From Chrysemys picta bellii (lineage: Eukaryota; Chordata; Testudines; Emydidae): DNA of 64,000 bases. The notes beneath the pieces are model-generated. The model saw only the letters and a program-made list of their open reading frames with translations, searched no databases and was not told the origin of the DNA. Positions 9,205 to 19,246 of this stretch are shown here, in pieces. Position 1 is the first letter of the stretch. Every line of letters begins with the position of its first letter. Location: the NCBI RefSeq assembly GCF_011386835.1, contig NW_027052971.1, forward strand, positions 1 to 64,000, written 5' to 3'. Made by a program: the position numbers and the translations under genes.

Positions 9205-9390
9205 CAGAAAGGCCTGTGATATGCAGGGGGTCAGATTAGATGCTCTAACGGTCTCTTCTGCCCATAAAGTCTACTCATTTCTGAGAAACCGAGTGTAGCA
9301 TTGGGAGCAGCCTCTGCTGTTTTACTGTCTAGCCGGCTTGCTTCCTAGAATGAACACTCATTGAGCGGGGTGATCCACAGAGAGTAGCTC
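9205..9390 (+). repeat. Second copy of the CR1-tail segment, unit 1
   Basis: About 180 bp from aggcctgtgatatgcagggg through gtgatccacagagagtagctc nearly repeats 3465-3640 of the same unit. The shared segment runs past the CR1 3' end into adjoining sequence, so it is a small duplication within the unit and not just two CR1 insertions. Homologues: 24176-24361 and 48632-48817. Confidence 0.75.
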
Positions 9391-10735
9391 TGTGACATAC
9401 TGGTGGAGCCCCCCAGCCACCTCCACCTTGCCTGCCTCATGGGGGTTTGTGTCAGAGGACACCTTCTCCTTCTCCTTTCTTTCTAACTTCTTAGGGCCCT
9501 GGCCCCTCGTTCAGCCACTCAGCAATTTCCTAAGCAGGCCGTGTCTTTTGATGTGGCCTGCTTCTCTGCCCCCAAAACAAAGAACTCTTGCTCCCATCTT
9601 GGCCTTAGGCCACGCTTGTACACTTTCTCATGCCCTTCTCCCTGGGCTAACCTTCTCAGCACAGCCCAGGCATGCTCTCCTTCTCTGCTCTTTTTGTCCA
9701 TGGGCATAGCAGATCCTGGGTTGATTTCCCTTTGCAGGATCTCTCACAGGTATTGCTGCTGCTGCATCTGTAGCTCCACCTGCACTTCCTTCTGCGTCTG
9801 TTGGTTTTCTAGGAGCTGCAGGAGAAACCCCTAGATCTGTTTTGGCTGCTTAGCCAGTCCCTGGAACTGAAGTGGGAAATCCAGTGACCAGCTTGGTCCC
9901 TTGATACACCTGCTTGGGGGAGGGATAGCTCAGTGGTTTGAGCATTGGCCTGCTACACCCGGGGTTGTGAGCTCTATCCTTGAGGGGGCCATTTAGGGAT
10001 CAGGGCAAAAAACTGTCTGGGGATTGGTTCTGCTTTTAGCAGGGGGTTGGACTAGATGACCTCCGGAGGTCCCTTCCAACCCTGATATTCTATGATTCCT
10101 TCAGCAACCAAGACTTCCCTCACGGCTCACAGGGGGAACTCAATCCTGCCAACTATGCTAATCATAAATGAATCTACTCATCGTTAGGTGCCCCCCGGCG
10201 GCCAGGCATGGCATCACAGCCCTCTCGCTGGGCTAGCGTCCCCCATCCATGGTCGCTCCAGCACCACGGCAGTTTCTCTGCCTGGTAACTCCGGCCAGGT
10301 CACCACCTTTAGTCCACCCTTCTGGGGCCCAGCTTGCCTCACACTAAAAGTTCAAAGAGGTCTTTCCACAGACAGAAGTCCTTCTGCCATCGCTGGGGCA
10401 CTTGCTCAGCCTGTAGCCCCCTTGCTGGGCTTGGGAACCCTCTCCAGGTGCGTGTACGCCGCCTCCTCTGGGGCCGGTAGGGGAACCCAGTCCCACCCTG
10501 ACATTGATAGCAGCCCAGGGCCCTGGACCCAACAGCTAGGTCTGCTCCTTTCTCTTTGCTGCACTTTTCCAACCTCTCTTCTCAAGTTCCCCTCCAGGCT
10601 TTCCTTGCTGCTCTGAACTTCCTACCTCGTTCTCAATCCTGTTGCTACCCCGGTTGGGCTGTATCACCACTGAAGTCTGGCTCTTTAGGGGGGCGGATAT
10701 GGTGCCTCTCAGTTCGGGCTCATTCTGTAATCAGC
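9391..10735 (-). repeat. Spacer between inverted arms: probable LTR-retroelement relic with a SINE inside
   Basis: The segment starts tgtgacatac. On the - strand at 9744-9827 it reads FLLQLLENQQTQKEVQVELQ and then MQQQQYL before a stop, a glutamine-rich coiled-coil phrase like the N-terminus of some vertebrate LTR-element Gag proteins. The 10100-10735 part has no coding signal and looks like noncoding LTR sequence. The identity is uncertain and no LTR pair was found. Homologues: about 24362-25706 and 48818-50162. Confidence 0.4.
9916..10097 (+). repeat. tRNA-derived tortoise-type SINE, unit 1
   Basis: The 5' part is tRNA-like: a box A (TAGCTCAGTGG, 9926-9936) and a box B-like stretch (9963-9979) form an RNA polymerase III promoter. 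The 3' part, ttggactagatgacctc ... gatattctatgatt, is a CR1-type tail, which allows mobilisation by CR1 reverse transcriptase. This family is known from cryptodiran turtles and is the best clue to the organism. It is not a functional tRNA gene. Homologues: 24887-25068 and 49343-49524. Confidence 0.85.
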
Positions 10736-11410
10736 TTTCTGTGAGTGCCAGGGGGCTCCATTTCCCCTTCCACTAGCTCCCAATTTACAGAGAGCGAGAG
10801 CAGTACCTCCAGCAGGGAGCGGGAGTTGCTGGTGGCCTCAGAGGCACAGGCCCTGCAGCGCCTCGGGCACCTGGTGCAAGTGCCGCATGATACGGAGCTG
10901 GCGCATCACATTGGCCGTGACGTCCTCCTGCTGCAAGGGAACGAGAACCTGTCTGAGACTCAGACGCCTCCGAGGAATCAGGGGGGATTAACGGCCCCTG
11001 GAACCAGCAGCATTTCCACCCAGCCCCTGCCCACCTCTGAGGGATGGATTCCCCCTCCTGACTCCCAGGATGGAGTCTTGTTGTCCTTCCTAGTGACCTC
11101 CAGTGGCAACCCCCCTCCTTGTACGGGGAGCTCCTGCCACTTCCCCGTCAGTGCCCCTGACAGCTGTTCCACCTCCAATCCACAGCTCAAGTTCTCAGAC
11201 TCCTCTCCTCCAGCCCCACCCAGGTTGGGTAGGGAGGGGACTGTAGCGGGGGGGCAGGAGGGATTCTGGCAGCAGTGAAGTGGGATGTGGGGAGGTTGAG
11301 ACCTTTCCCCAAGTCACCCCAGCCACTAATGCTGAAGCCGCAGGATGGCAGCCCTGGTGAATGGGACGGATCGGCAGCCCCTGCTGACTGAATCCTCCTG
11401 TTCTCTCCAG
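10736..11410. repeat. Right arm of inverted repeat, unit 1
   Basis: Reverse complement of the left arm with few substitutions. It shows the unoccupied hAT target site (one gtcagcag, seen as ctgctgac near 11382-11389) and the inverted terminal exon at 10838-10930. It ends exactly where the CAGCGCCGGC end of the next element begins. Homologous arms: 25707-26381 and 50163-50837. Confidence 0.88.
10838..10930 (-). pseudogene. Inverted copy of the MROH terminal exon, unit 1
   Basis: The reverse strand reads acceptor cccttgcag and 30 codons to TGA, with one residue change (RHLRQV to RHLHQV) and one silent change relative to 8845-8937. No other MROH exon lies upstream on this strand, so the exon has no partner. 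The same inverted exon is at 25809-25901 and 50265-50357. Confidence 0.8.
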
Positions 11411-11654
11411 CAGCGCCGGCTTTAGGAAGGACGGGGCCCAAATCGAACATTTTTGGCGGGGCCCCGGCAGGGATGACTAACAAAAAAAATAATGGAAAAA
11501 AAAGCCTTTAATTTCTTCCATGTATTATTTACTTTCCATAACTATATAAAAAATAAAATTATATATTCTGTACATTGCATCATATATGCTGTTGATCGGT
11601 TATTAATGAGCTCCGTTTCTCGTGTGTGGTCCCCGCCACTCCCTGGGGGTGTGC

Positions 11655-11777
11655 TAGGGTGACCAGATGTCCTGATTTTATAGGGACAGTCCCGATTTTT
11701 GGGTCTTTTTCTTATAGGATCCTATTATCCCCCACCCCCTGTCCCGATTTTTCACACTTGCTGTCTGGTCACCCTAG
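11655..11777. mobile_element. Short MITE nested in the composite element, unit 1
   Basis: The ends CTAGGGTGACCAGA and TCTGGTCACCCTAG are inverted. The interior (cccgatttttgggtctttt; tgtcccgatttttcacac) matches a very common turtle hAT-type MITE. The flanks gggtgtgc and tggtgtgc agree in 7 of 8 positions. Homologues: 26626-26748 and 51082-51204. Confidence 0.75.
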
Positions 11778-11867
11778 TGGTGTGCACATGTGTGGGTCCC
11801 AGCTGCTCCCTGCCCCCCTCATTGAAGCAGGTGTGCAGGGTTACTGCCCTGGGAACTGCAGGGCACC

Positions 11868-12260
11868 AGTGGACATGGGGCTGGCTGGAGGCTGGGCAGG
11901 GGCTCACTGGAGGTAGGGTCTGGCTGCAGGCAGGGCAAGGGGTGCGGGGCTGGCTGGAGACAGGGGTGTGTGGGGCTGGCTGGCTTTGGGCAGGGCCGCA
12001 GGGGGGTGCGGCAGGGGTTGCCTGGAGACAGGGCAGGGGGTGCGGCAGAGGCTGGCTGTGGGCAGGGGGTGCAGGGCTGGCTGCAGGCAGGGCAGGGGGG
12101 CGGGGCTGGTGCGGGCAGAACAGGGGTGGCGGGGCTGGAGGTAGGGCAGGGGTGCAGCAGGGGCTGGCTGCGGACAGGGGGTGCAGGGCTGGCTGGAGAC
12201 GGGGCTGGCTGCGGGCAGGGCAGGCGGTGCGGGGCTGGTGCGGGGACGGGGTGCAGCAGA
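11868..12260. repeat. GC-rich minisatellite, unit 1
   Basis: Irregular tandem repeats of roughly 25-40 bp built on ggctggctggagacaggg, gcgggcagggcag and ggggtgcggggctgg. Long frames open through it in more than one phase (for example 11699-12271), as expected of a GC-rich repeat. They are not genes. Homologues: 26839-27231 and 51295-51687. Confidence 0.75.
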
Positions 12261-12264
12261 GGCA

Positions 12265-12570
12265 GCTTTAAATAGCCCCCGAGTCCCCCGCTATCCCAGG
12301 GCTCTGGGGGCTATTTAAAGGGCTCAGGGCTCCCCTGCTTCTACTGCCCCGGCCCATTAAATAGCCGCGGGAGCCCTGGGGAAGCAGCGGGGCTCCAGTG
12401 GCTATTTAAAGGGCCAGGGCGGTAGAGGCAGCGGGAGTCCCAGACTTTTTAAATAGCCCCCAGAGCCCCGCAGCCCTACCCCAGGGCTCCAGCAGTGGGG
12501 GTCTGGTGGCAATTTAAAGGGCCTGGGGCTCCGGCCCCTGCTGGGAGCCCTAGGTCCTTTAAATTGCCCC
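12265..12570. repeat. Block of TTTAAA-centred inverted repeats, unit 1
   Basis: Alternating ttaaatagccccc and gggggctatttaaaggg segments separated by 40-60 bp GC-rich spacers give several potential stem-loops. The same arrangement is at 27236-27541 and 51692-51997. It probably belongs to the surrounding composite element. Confidence 0.65.
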
Positions 12571-12688
12571 CTGGGGAAGCCGGACCACCCTGGTACAGCG
12601 CACTGGCTCTTGCCGGTACACCGTACCGGGGCTTGGGCCTGGGGCCCGATTCAGGGGAATTGGTTGAATTGGCCTAAAGTCGGCCCTG

Positions 12689-13570
12689 GTGGGGGTATGG
12701 CCACAGAGCCGCAGGGAGGGGAACCCTGAGGTGTGGGGGCTGGGTGGGTACTGAGAGTTCCTCCTGAAGGGACGGGGGTTGGCCAAGGTCACTCAGCCCC
12801 GGGGTGTGGGAGGGGGACAGGCTGAGGGCACTCAGAGCCCCAGGAAGTGGGGGGGGGGCTGAGGGGAGGGACTGGCCAGGGGCACTCAGAGCTCTCGGGG
12901 GGGGGGCTGTCCGGGAGGAGGGCACTCACAGCCCCAGGAGGTGTGGGGGGAGGAGCACACAGGATTTCAGGAATTCCCTGGCAGTGAAGAGCTGCTGGCG
13001 GCAGGGAGGAGCCAGCCGTGACAATCCCCACTTGGGATCCCTGGCTGGACTAGAGGGTATGGGGGCCCGTGGCCAAGCTGCAGCGGAAGGTGACCTGAAG
13101 AAAATGCCTCGGCCTCCAGCTAGGAAGGGCCTGGGCCAGACAATGACCCACCACGCAGTGTCCCAGCTCCCTGCCCCACACCTGTGGGGCACGGCCCCTC
13201 CTCTGTAGGGAGGTTGGCATGTACCTTAGTGCTGCTTCCTCCATCCCCAAAGGCCTCTCCCAGCCAGTCTCTGGCAACCCCTGCCGTTCAGTATGCACAT
13301 TACCCTGCTGTGACATACCGGGGGGGGGAACCCCTCGGGGATGGGGGGGGTGTCACACAGCTGGGCAATTTTACCCGGCTGGGCAGGAGTGACTGTGTCC
13401 CTGGAGCTGGGGTCTCAGCCCAGGTGTCTCTCTGCCCTTCCCCCCAGTAGCGCCCCACATTGAGTTCCAGCCCCACATTCACACCCACAAGTGCTGGTGG
13501 GTTCCAATCCCAGCTGAACACGCCCACCCGGCCCTAGTGCGGAGCAGAAGGGCCCAGCGCTGCCCCACAG
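12689..13570. other. Intergenic segment with G-run repeats, no gene seen
   Basis: From 12720 to 12960 the phrases ggcactcagagcccc and gaggggagggactgg repeat with runs of seven to ten G. Run lengths differ between units, which explains offset shifts of one or two bases. From 12960 to 13540 nothing is recognised. Homologues: 27660-28541 and 52116-52997. Confidence 0.5.
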
Positions 13571-13573
13571 ACC
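13571..13573. other. Deletion junction (878 bp lost between units 1 and 2)
   Basis: The sequence gccccacag-acc-gtggtcctg joins what in unit 2 is gccccacagaccctctgg (28533-28550) to ttattaaccgtggtcctg (29412-29429). The shared acc is a 3-bp microhomology. The distance between the flanking landmarks is 37 bp here and 915 bp at both other junctions. Confidence 0.9.
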
Positions 13574-14089
13574 GTGGTCCTGTACTTCCTGGTTTGCGTC
13601 GGACCCAGGCAGGAGACTGGGCTGCTCTCAGCTGTAGAAGCCATTGGAATGAGCCAGGTCGGAATGAGCCAGGCCCTCAGAGCCTTCTGCCACCAATCGC
13701 CCCAGCAGTCACTGATCCACACCAAACCACGTCCTTCCAGTCAGGCAGTTTCATATGCACACGTCAAACCCTTGGTTTGCCACTCAGACACCACGGTGAT
13801 GGGCACAGTAAGGACCGAGAGACGCTAAACAGGCAGACAGACAAGGAAATAGTGGCCCTGCCTACAGGTGTGTGTGTGGTGCAAACGGATGAATACCAGT
13901 TGCTGGCTGAAGGCACAACCTTAATTCCTGCATCTCCTGTCTGTCAGCTATCGTTCGCTTGGCAGCCTGAGCTCCGATTTCTAACGCAGCGTTTTGCTCT
14001 GGCCTATTGTGGTTCTCATGTCCGGGGGCGCCTTGGCCCCTGGTATCAGGAGCGGTGCTAAGGAGGCTGCTTTTCAAAGGTCCTTAAGT
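13574..14089. other. Segment of unknown nature, no gene assigned (unit 2)
   Basis: Open frames of up to 155-174 codons run through this segment in units 2-4 (13537-14061, 29441-29908, 53897-54364). I recognise no domain, and no start context or splicing pattern supports them. The segment is absent from unit 1 because of the 594-bp deletion. Homologues: 29421-29936 and 53877-54392. Confidence 0.4.
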
Positions 14090-16153
14090 AGGGTTGCCAA
14101 CTTTCTACTTGCACAAAACCAAACGCCCTTGACCCAACCCCTTTCATGCCCTTCCCCAAGGCCCCACCCCCACTCACTCCAGCCCAGCCCACCTCTCTCA
14201 GTCGTTCGCTCTCACACCCTCACTCACTTTCACTGGGCTGGAGCTGGGGGTTGGAGTGCAGGGAGGGGTGAGGGCTCCGGTGGGGATGCGGGCTCTGGGA
14301 TTGGGCTGGAGATTAGGGGGTTGGGGTGCCAGAGGGGGATCCGGGCTGGGACAGAGGGTTGGGGTGCGGACTCTGGGAGGGAGTTTGGGTGCGGGAGGGG
14401 GCTCAGGGCTGGGGTAGGGGATTGGGGTGGGGGTGTGGGGTCTGGGAGGGATTAGGGTACAGGAGGGGGTTCCGACCTGGGGCAGGGGGTTGGGGTGCCG
14501 GGTGTGAGGTCTGGGAGGGAATTTGGGTGTGGGAGGGGGTTCCAACCTGGGGCAGGGTTTCTGGGTGCGAGCTCCGGCCAGGCGGCGCTTACCTCAGCCA
14601 GCTCTTGGTCAATGGCACACCGGTGCTAATGCAGGCTCCTGACCCCTGGTCTCCCTCCGCTGGCAGGCTCTGAGCAAGGCCTGCCCAGAGAACATGGATG
14701 ACGAGCTCTCGATCCTGCTGACAGCACCCCCCAGCACAGACAAACTCCAGCACATCTTGGAGGTGAGCAGAATGGGGAGGGGCCGCAGGGGTTTTACCTT
14801 AGCCCTGGGGACTCCTAGAAAGAAGAGACTGGAAAATCCATATTTCTATTAGATCCTTCCGAGTATGCATTGGTGATATAAACTCACTGGGTGACCTTGG
14901 GGTAACTCACTTCCCCCTTACGGCATCAGTCTTCTCCACTATCAAATCTACACTGGGGAAGAAGGACAGAAGCCCCGACAATCACCTTCACCTCTGGGTG
15001 TCTGGTCCTGGGAGCCGAAACCAACTGGACTATCTGCCCCATCTCCTAAACTGCCCTGTCTTTCCCTCCTAGGGCCTTGTCCTTAGTGCTAAGCCTGGCC
15101 CCTTCCCAGCTTGTCCCTGACCTTTAAAGGACTCTCCAAGCCCCTCCCATGCCTGCTTCCCTTGGGGTCTCTCTCCTGGCTGAGTACAGGCTGCCCTTCT
15201 ATCTCTCAGCAGGCCTGGGTCCTAGTCACAGGCTGCGTCTTGTCACGTGACCCCCACACTTATTCCCTTCACCCTAGGGACCTGCATCACCTGGGCCAGG
15301 TGCAGTTGAGCTCCAACCCCTTTCCCTGCCATCTCACCCTGGGACAGGTTGAAACTGGTAACCTGTGGGTAACAGTAACTGGTTGCTCCCAAAGGTGCTG
15401 AAGACACAATGGAAGAGGAAATCCTTTGGCCTGGATTGAAATTATTCCGACTGAAAGTGAATGAGAGAAAATAGGTCCAGAGTTCTCTTCCTAGCAGCAG
15501 AAAATGTAGCGATTGATAGAGGTTCAGGTCAGAAAGGACCATTATGTGCATCTAGTCGCCCCTCCTGTATAACTCAGGGCTAGAATGTGACCACGTGGTT
15601 CCTTCAGCCAACCATAGCATGGGACTGAGTCAGAGCACGTCTTTTGGAACGACATCCACATGCAGGAGAGCCAGCTGGCTACCAGAAAATCTCTCTTCTG
15701 CAGTGACGTGGGGTTAAGGGACACGGGGGAAAAGACATGGCGGCTGTGACTAAACTTAGAGCAGCAAGGCCAGGAAAACCAGGGTTAGGTCCCAGGCCTG
15801 GCTATCAGATCTGCTGTTTTCTATTCCTGGCTTTGGGACCATGAGCGAGTCTCTGCACCGCTGGGTGCCTCGGTTTCCCCAGCTGTCAAGGAGCTAATCA
15901 AGGTTTTGTTTCTTCTCCCCATTTTACAGGGTGGGAAACCGAGACACAGTTGGGACCTGTCTACACTACAGGTCTGTCGTGCGTTTGTAATCTGCTGACC
16001 CCCACATGTTGTTCAGAGCCTATGGACAACACAGCTCCTAAAGGTACGTTTGTTCTGTGCTTATCCCCTCTGTACCAGCAGGGCTGGACAGCATTTCTCA
16101 CTGTGATGTGGGGAGCAGGTCCTGGGTACTAAGGGTCTGAAGAAGCTCTCAAG

Positions 16154-17099
16154 GACTAATTTTTTAAAATAATTGTTATCAATGAATTGGGAGAAAACAT
16201 ACAATCACTGCGGATAAGATTGAGGGGTGACAAAATACAGGCAGAGTGGTAATTCCTGATGGGGAGAGGGCAGTGATACAGAGCGATCTGGCTCATTCGG
16301 CCAGCTGGACCCATTCAAAGAAAACAAGTTTGAGCAGAGCCCAATGCAAGGTCCTATACGTGGCAACAAGGCACGCCGGCCACACCTCCAGAATGGGGAC
16401 GTGGATCCAGGAAAGCAGTGACTCTGAAAAGGATTTAGGGGCCAGAGTGGAGAAGCCACTCAACATGAGCTCCCAGTGTGATGCTGTGGTGAACAGGGCT
16501 AAAGCCATCATTAGACGTAGGAGCAGAGCCGTGAGTAGGATAGGGAGGTGACACAGCAGCAGTGAGACTGCTATTGGAATACTGCCTCCAGTCTTGGTGT
16601 CCTCCTTTGAAAAAGATGGTCCTAGAAATTGGAGCTGGGGCAGCAAAGAGCCATGAAATGTTCTGAGGGCTGGAGAAAAATGCCTTCTAGTGAGCTATGG
16701 AAAGAGCTCAACCTGTTTAGCTTATCAAAAGAAGATTGAAGGGGACTTCATTGAAGTGTTGAAGTGCCTTAATGGAGAGAAAATACTGGGTATTAAAGGG
16801 CTCTCTAGTCTAGCAGAGAAAGGCAGAACAAGACCCAATGGCTGGAAGGTGAAAAGAGACAAATTCCTATGACAAATAAGGCACAAATATTCAACAGCGA
16901 GGATGATTGACCACAGGAAGAAGCTACCAAGGAAAGTGGTGGATTCTCCATCTCTTGATGTCATTAATAAAGACTAGATGCCTTTCCGGAATGTGTTTGC
17001 CCCAAAAGTAGCTATTGTGGTAGACAGGAGGCCTGTGATATGCAGGGGGTCAGATTAGATGCTCTAACGGTCTCTGCTGCCCATAAAGTCTACTCATTG
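16154..17099 (+). repeat. CR1 LINE 3' fragment, unit 2
   Basis: Copy of the dead CR1 fragment at 2585-3530 carried along by the tandem duplication, with the same frameshifts and stops. Confidence 0.8.
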
Positions 17100-17202
17100 C
17101 TGAGAAACCGAGTGTAGCATTGGGAGCAGCTTGTGATGTTTTACTGTCTAGCCGGCTTGCTTTCTAGAATGAACACTCATTGAGTGGGGTGATCCACAGG
17201 GA

Positions 17203-17842
17203 GTAGCTCAAACCTCCAGAGTGTCAGCCCTGTGGCAGGACATTAGCACTGCAGGGGAGGGGTGTGTGTGTGGCAGTGACATCACAAAGGCCTTTTGCAG
17301 AACCTCAGCCTATTGGCCAAAGGTGCAGGGGAGGTGGTGACCTCACAGAGGGATGCTGACATCAGCCAGGCAGGACAGGGGCGCAGGGCCAGGGAAACCT
17401 CAGAGACCCCTGTGGCTTTGCTTCAGCAAGTCCCCTTCTCGAGATCTCTCTTTGAGGTCTGAGAGAGTATTTGGGTTCATGTATGTGAGCACCAGGAGGA
17501 ACCTCTTTTGAGTTTTCTCCTTTCTTTTTCCTGATTTCACTAGAAAACTGACGTCCCTGTTTAGAAGGTAAGAGCCTCCGAGAGGTTTGGAACCTGTTGA
17601 GTCTGATGCATCTGGCGCTAGCTGAATTTTAGGCATGGAAAACACTAGCTTAAGGTGGCCAAATTTTATTCCCCACCTGGGATTTTGTCCCTTAGAATCT
17701 CTGGGGACATTAAGGTTTGTCCTTTTTGTTTTACCTTTTCCTCCATCCCTCCCTCCTTTCTCTTCATCTCTTACTTCTTTTGTCCTTTCCCCGTTCCCCT
17801 CCCACCACCAGGAGGGGTGTGTGTGTGTCGTGGGGGGTGCTC
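17203..17842. repeat. Internal duplicated module a, unit 2
   Basis: First copy of the block, followed by about 760 bp of sequence unique to the a-b interval (17843-18606). The interval includes a MIR-like stretch near 18255-18380 and AT-rich sequence with the Ty3/gypsy target site near 18536-18540. Homologues begin at 33050 and 57506. Confidence 0.75.
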
Positions 17843-18606
17843 TACAACTCCCATTGTGGGAGGTCCACCGAAAAATGTGGCGTTGAAATAGTGCTCAGAC
17901 AGTGATCCCCAGCGGTGACCTGGGCCATCCTTTGGGCTCTCTGGTGAGAACCCTCATCCCCCCGCCCCTCGGTCTCTACCCTGATTGGCTGAGCAGGGGG
18001 TTATTGACAGGGAGGAGACTCAGGTCCCTATTGTTTTCTTTTAAGAACAAATAAATAGTCATAACCAGTCATATGTTCAACAAATTTTGCTGCTTCTCTG
18101 CAGTTCATTATTTTCTCTACCATTCCAGTTCTCCTAAAATACTTGCTGAATAATTACTATGAACTCTTGCTGGTCTGGAACTCACTTGAGAACACTTTAT
18201 TCAGGTCATTCAATGTCTGAAATTCAAGATCCGATGGTTAGTTTGAAAATCAGGGCTCTTGGGTCCTATTCCCAACTCTGCCACGGACTGGCTGTGTGAC
18301 CTAAGACAAGTCAATTCTCCTTTCTCAGCCTTAGCTTCTCCCTCTTTCAAGTAGGGATAACAATCCGCTCCTACCTACCTCCCGACAGGTGGAGGATGGG
18401 GATCTATTGGAGAGTGTCACTAGGAGCAGTGCGTAAGATGAGGTGTCCTATCACGTTTACTCAGATCAGATTAGGACATAATAGAATGGCTGAAATAGTC
18501 TATTTTATTTGTATTTTATTATGTTGCAATTGTTAAGAGCAGCAACTACTTAGCTCAGACTGAAACATCTCATCTAATTTTTGAGATCTAAGTGTCTCTT
18601 CTTTGT

Positions 18607-19246
18607 GTAGCTCAAACCTCCAAAGTGTCTGCCCTGTGGCAGGACATTAGCACTGCAGGGGAGGAGTGGGTGTGGCAGTGACATCACAAAGGCCTTTTGC
18701 AGGATCTCAGACTATTGGTCAAAGGTGCTGGGGAGGTGGTGACCTCACAGAGAGATGCTGACATCAGCCAGGCAGGACAGGGGCGCAGGGCCAGGGAAAC
18801 CTCAGAGTCCCCTGTAGCTTTGCTTCAGCAAGTCTCCTTCTCGAGGTCTCTCTTTGAGGACTGAGAGAGTATTAAGGGTCACGTACGTGAGCGCCAGGAG
18901 GAACCTCTTTTGAGTTTTCTCTTTTCTTTTTCCTGATTTTACTAGAAAACAGACGTCCCTGTTTAGAAGGTAAGAGCCTCCGAGAGGTTTGGAACCTGTT
19001 GAGTCTGATGCATCTGGCGCCAGCTGAATTCTAGGCATGGAAAACACTAGCTTAAGGTGGTCGAATTTTATTCCCCACCTGGGATTTTGTCCCTTAGAAT
19101 CACTGGGGACATTAGGGTTTGTCCTTTTTGTTTTACCTTTTCCTCCATCCCTCCCTCCTTTCTCTTCATCTCTTACGTCTTCTGTCCTTTCCTCTGTTCC
19201 CCTCCCACCACCAGGAGGACTCTGTGTGTGTGTCGTGGGGGGTGCT
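18607..19246. repeat. Internal duplicated module b, unit 2
   Basis: Second copy, starting again at gtagctcaaacctcc and diverged from module a by scattered substitutions (for example gtgtctgcc, gaggagtggg, ctgtagctttg). After it the sequence continues as in unit 1 from about 4270. Homologues begin at 43063 and 58908. In unit 4 it has a private change, gaggttagtaacc, near 59286-59293. Confidence 0.75.

Larger units (their letters stand above)
11411..12688. mobile_element. Composite hAT-like element with internal minisatellites, unit 1
   Basis: The left end, CAGCGCCGGCTTTAGG, and the right end, CCTAAAGTCGGCCCTG, form an imperfect terminal inverted repeat of the CAGGGCCGGC type seen in hAT elements. 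No matching 8-bp target duplication is visible (ctctccag versus gtgggggt), so it may be composite or rearranged. Inside are an AT-rich stretch, a nested MITE, a GC-rich minisatellite and a block of TTTAAA palindromes. Homologues: 26382-27659 and 50838-52115. Confidence 0.6.
596..13570. repeat. Tandem unit 1 (deleted form)
   Basis: It is collinear with unit 2 but 2,872 bp shorter. Three deletions explain this: about 594 bp at 619/623, 1,404 bp between 3978 and 4048, and 878 bp at its end (13571). Offsets to unit 2 are +13569 at the exon at 1098, +14973 from about 4050, and +14971 to +14969 after 8480. Sequence outside the deletions is nearly identical to the other units. Confidence 0.9.

Noticed and set aside
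9916..9990. Possible tRNA gene with box A and box B
   Set aside because: The tRNA-like part is followed by a CR1-type tail. This is the head of a SINE, and the clover-leaf is degenerate.
11699..12271. 190-codon Gly/Ala/Trp-rich open frame
   Set aside because: It translates the GC-rich minisatellite, which is open in more than one frame. There is no domain and no supporting context.
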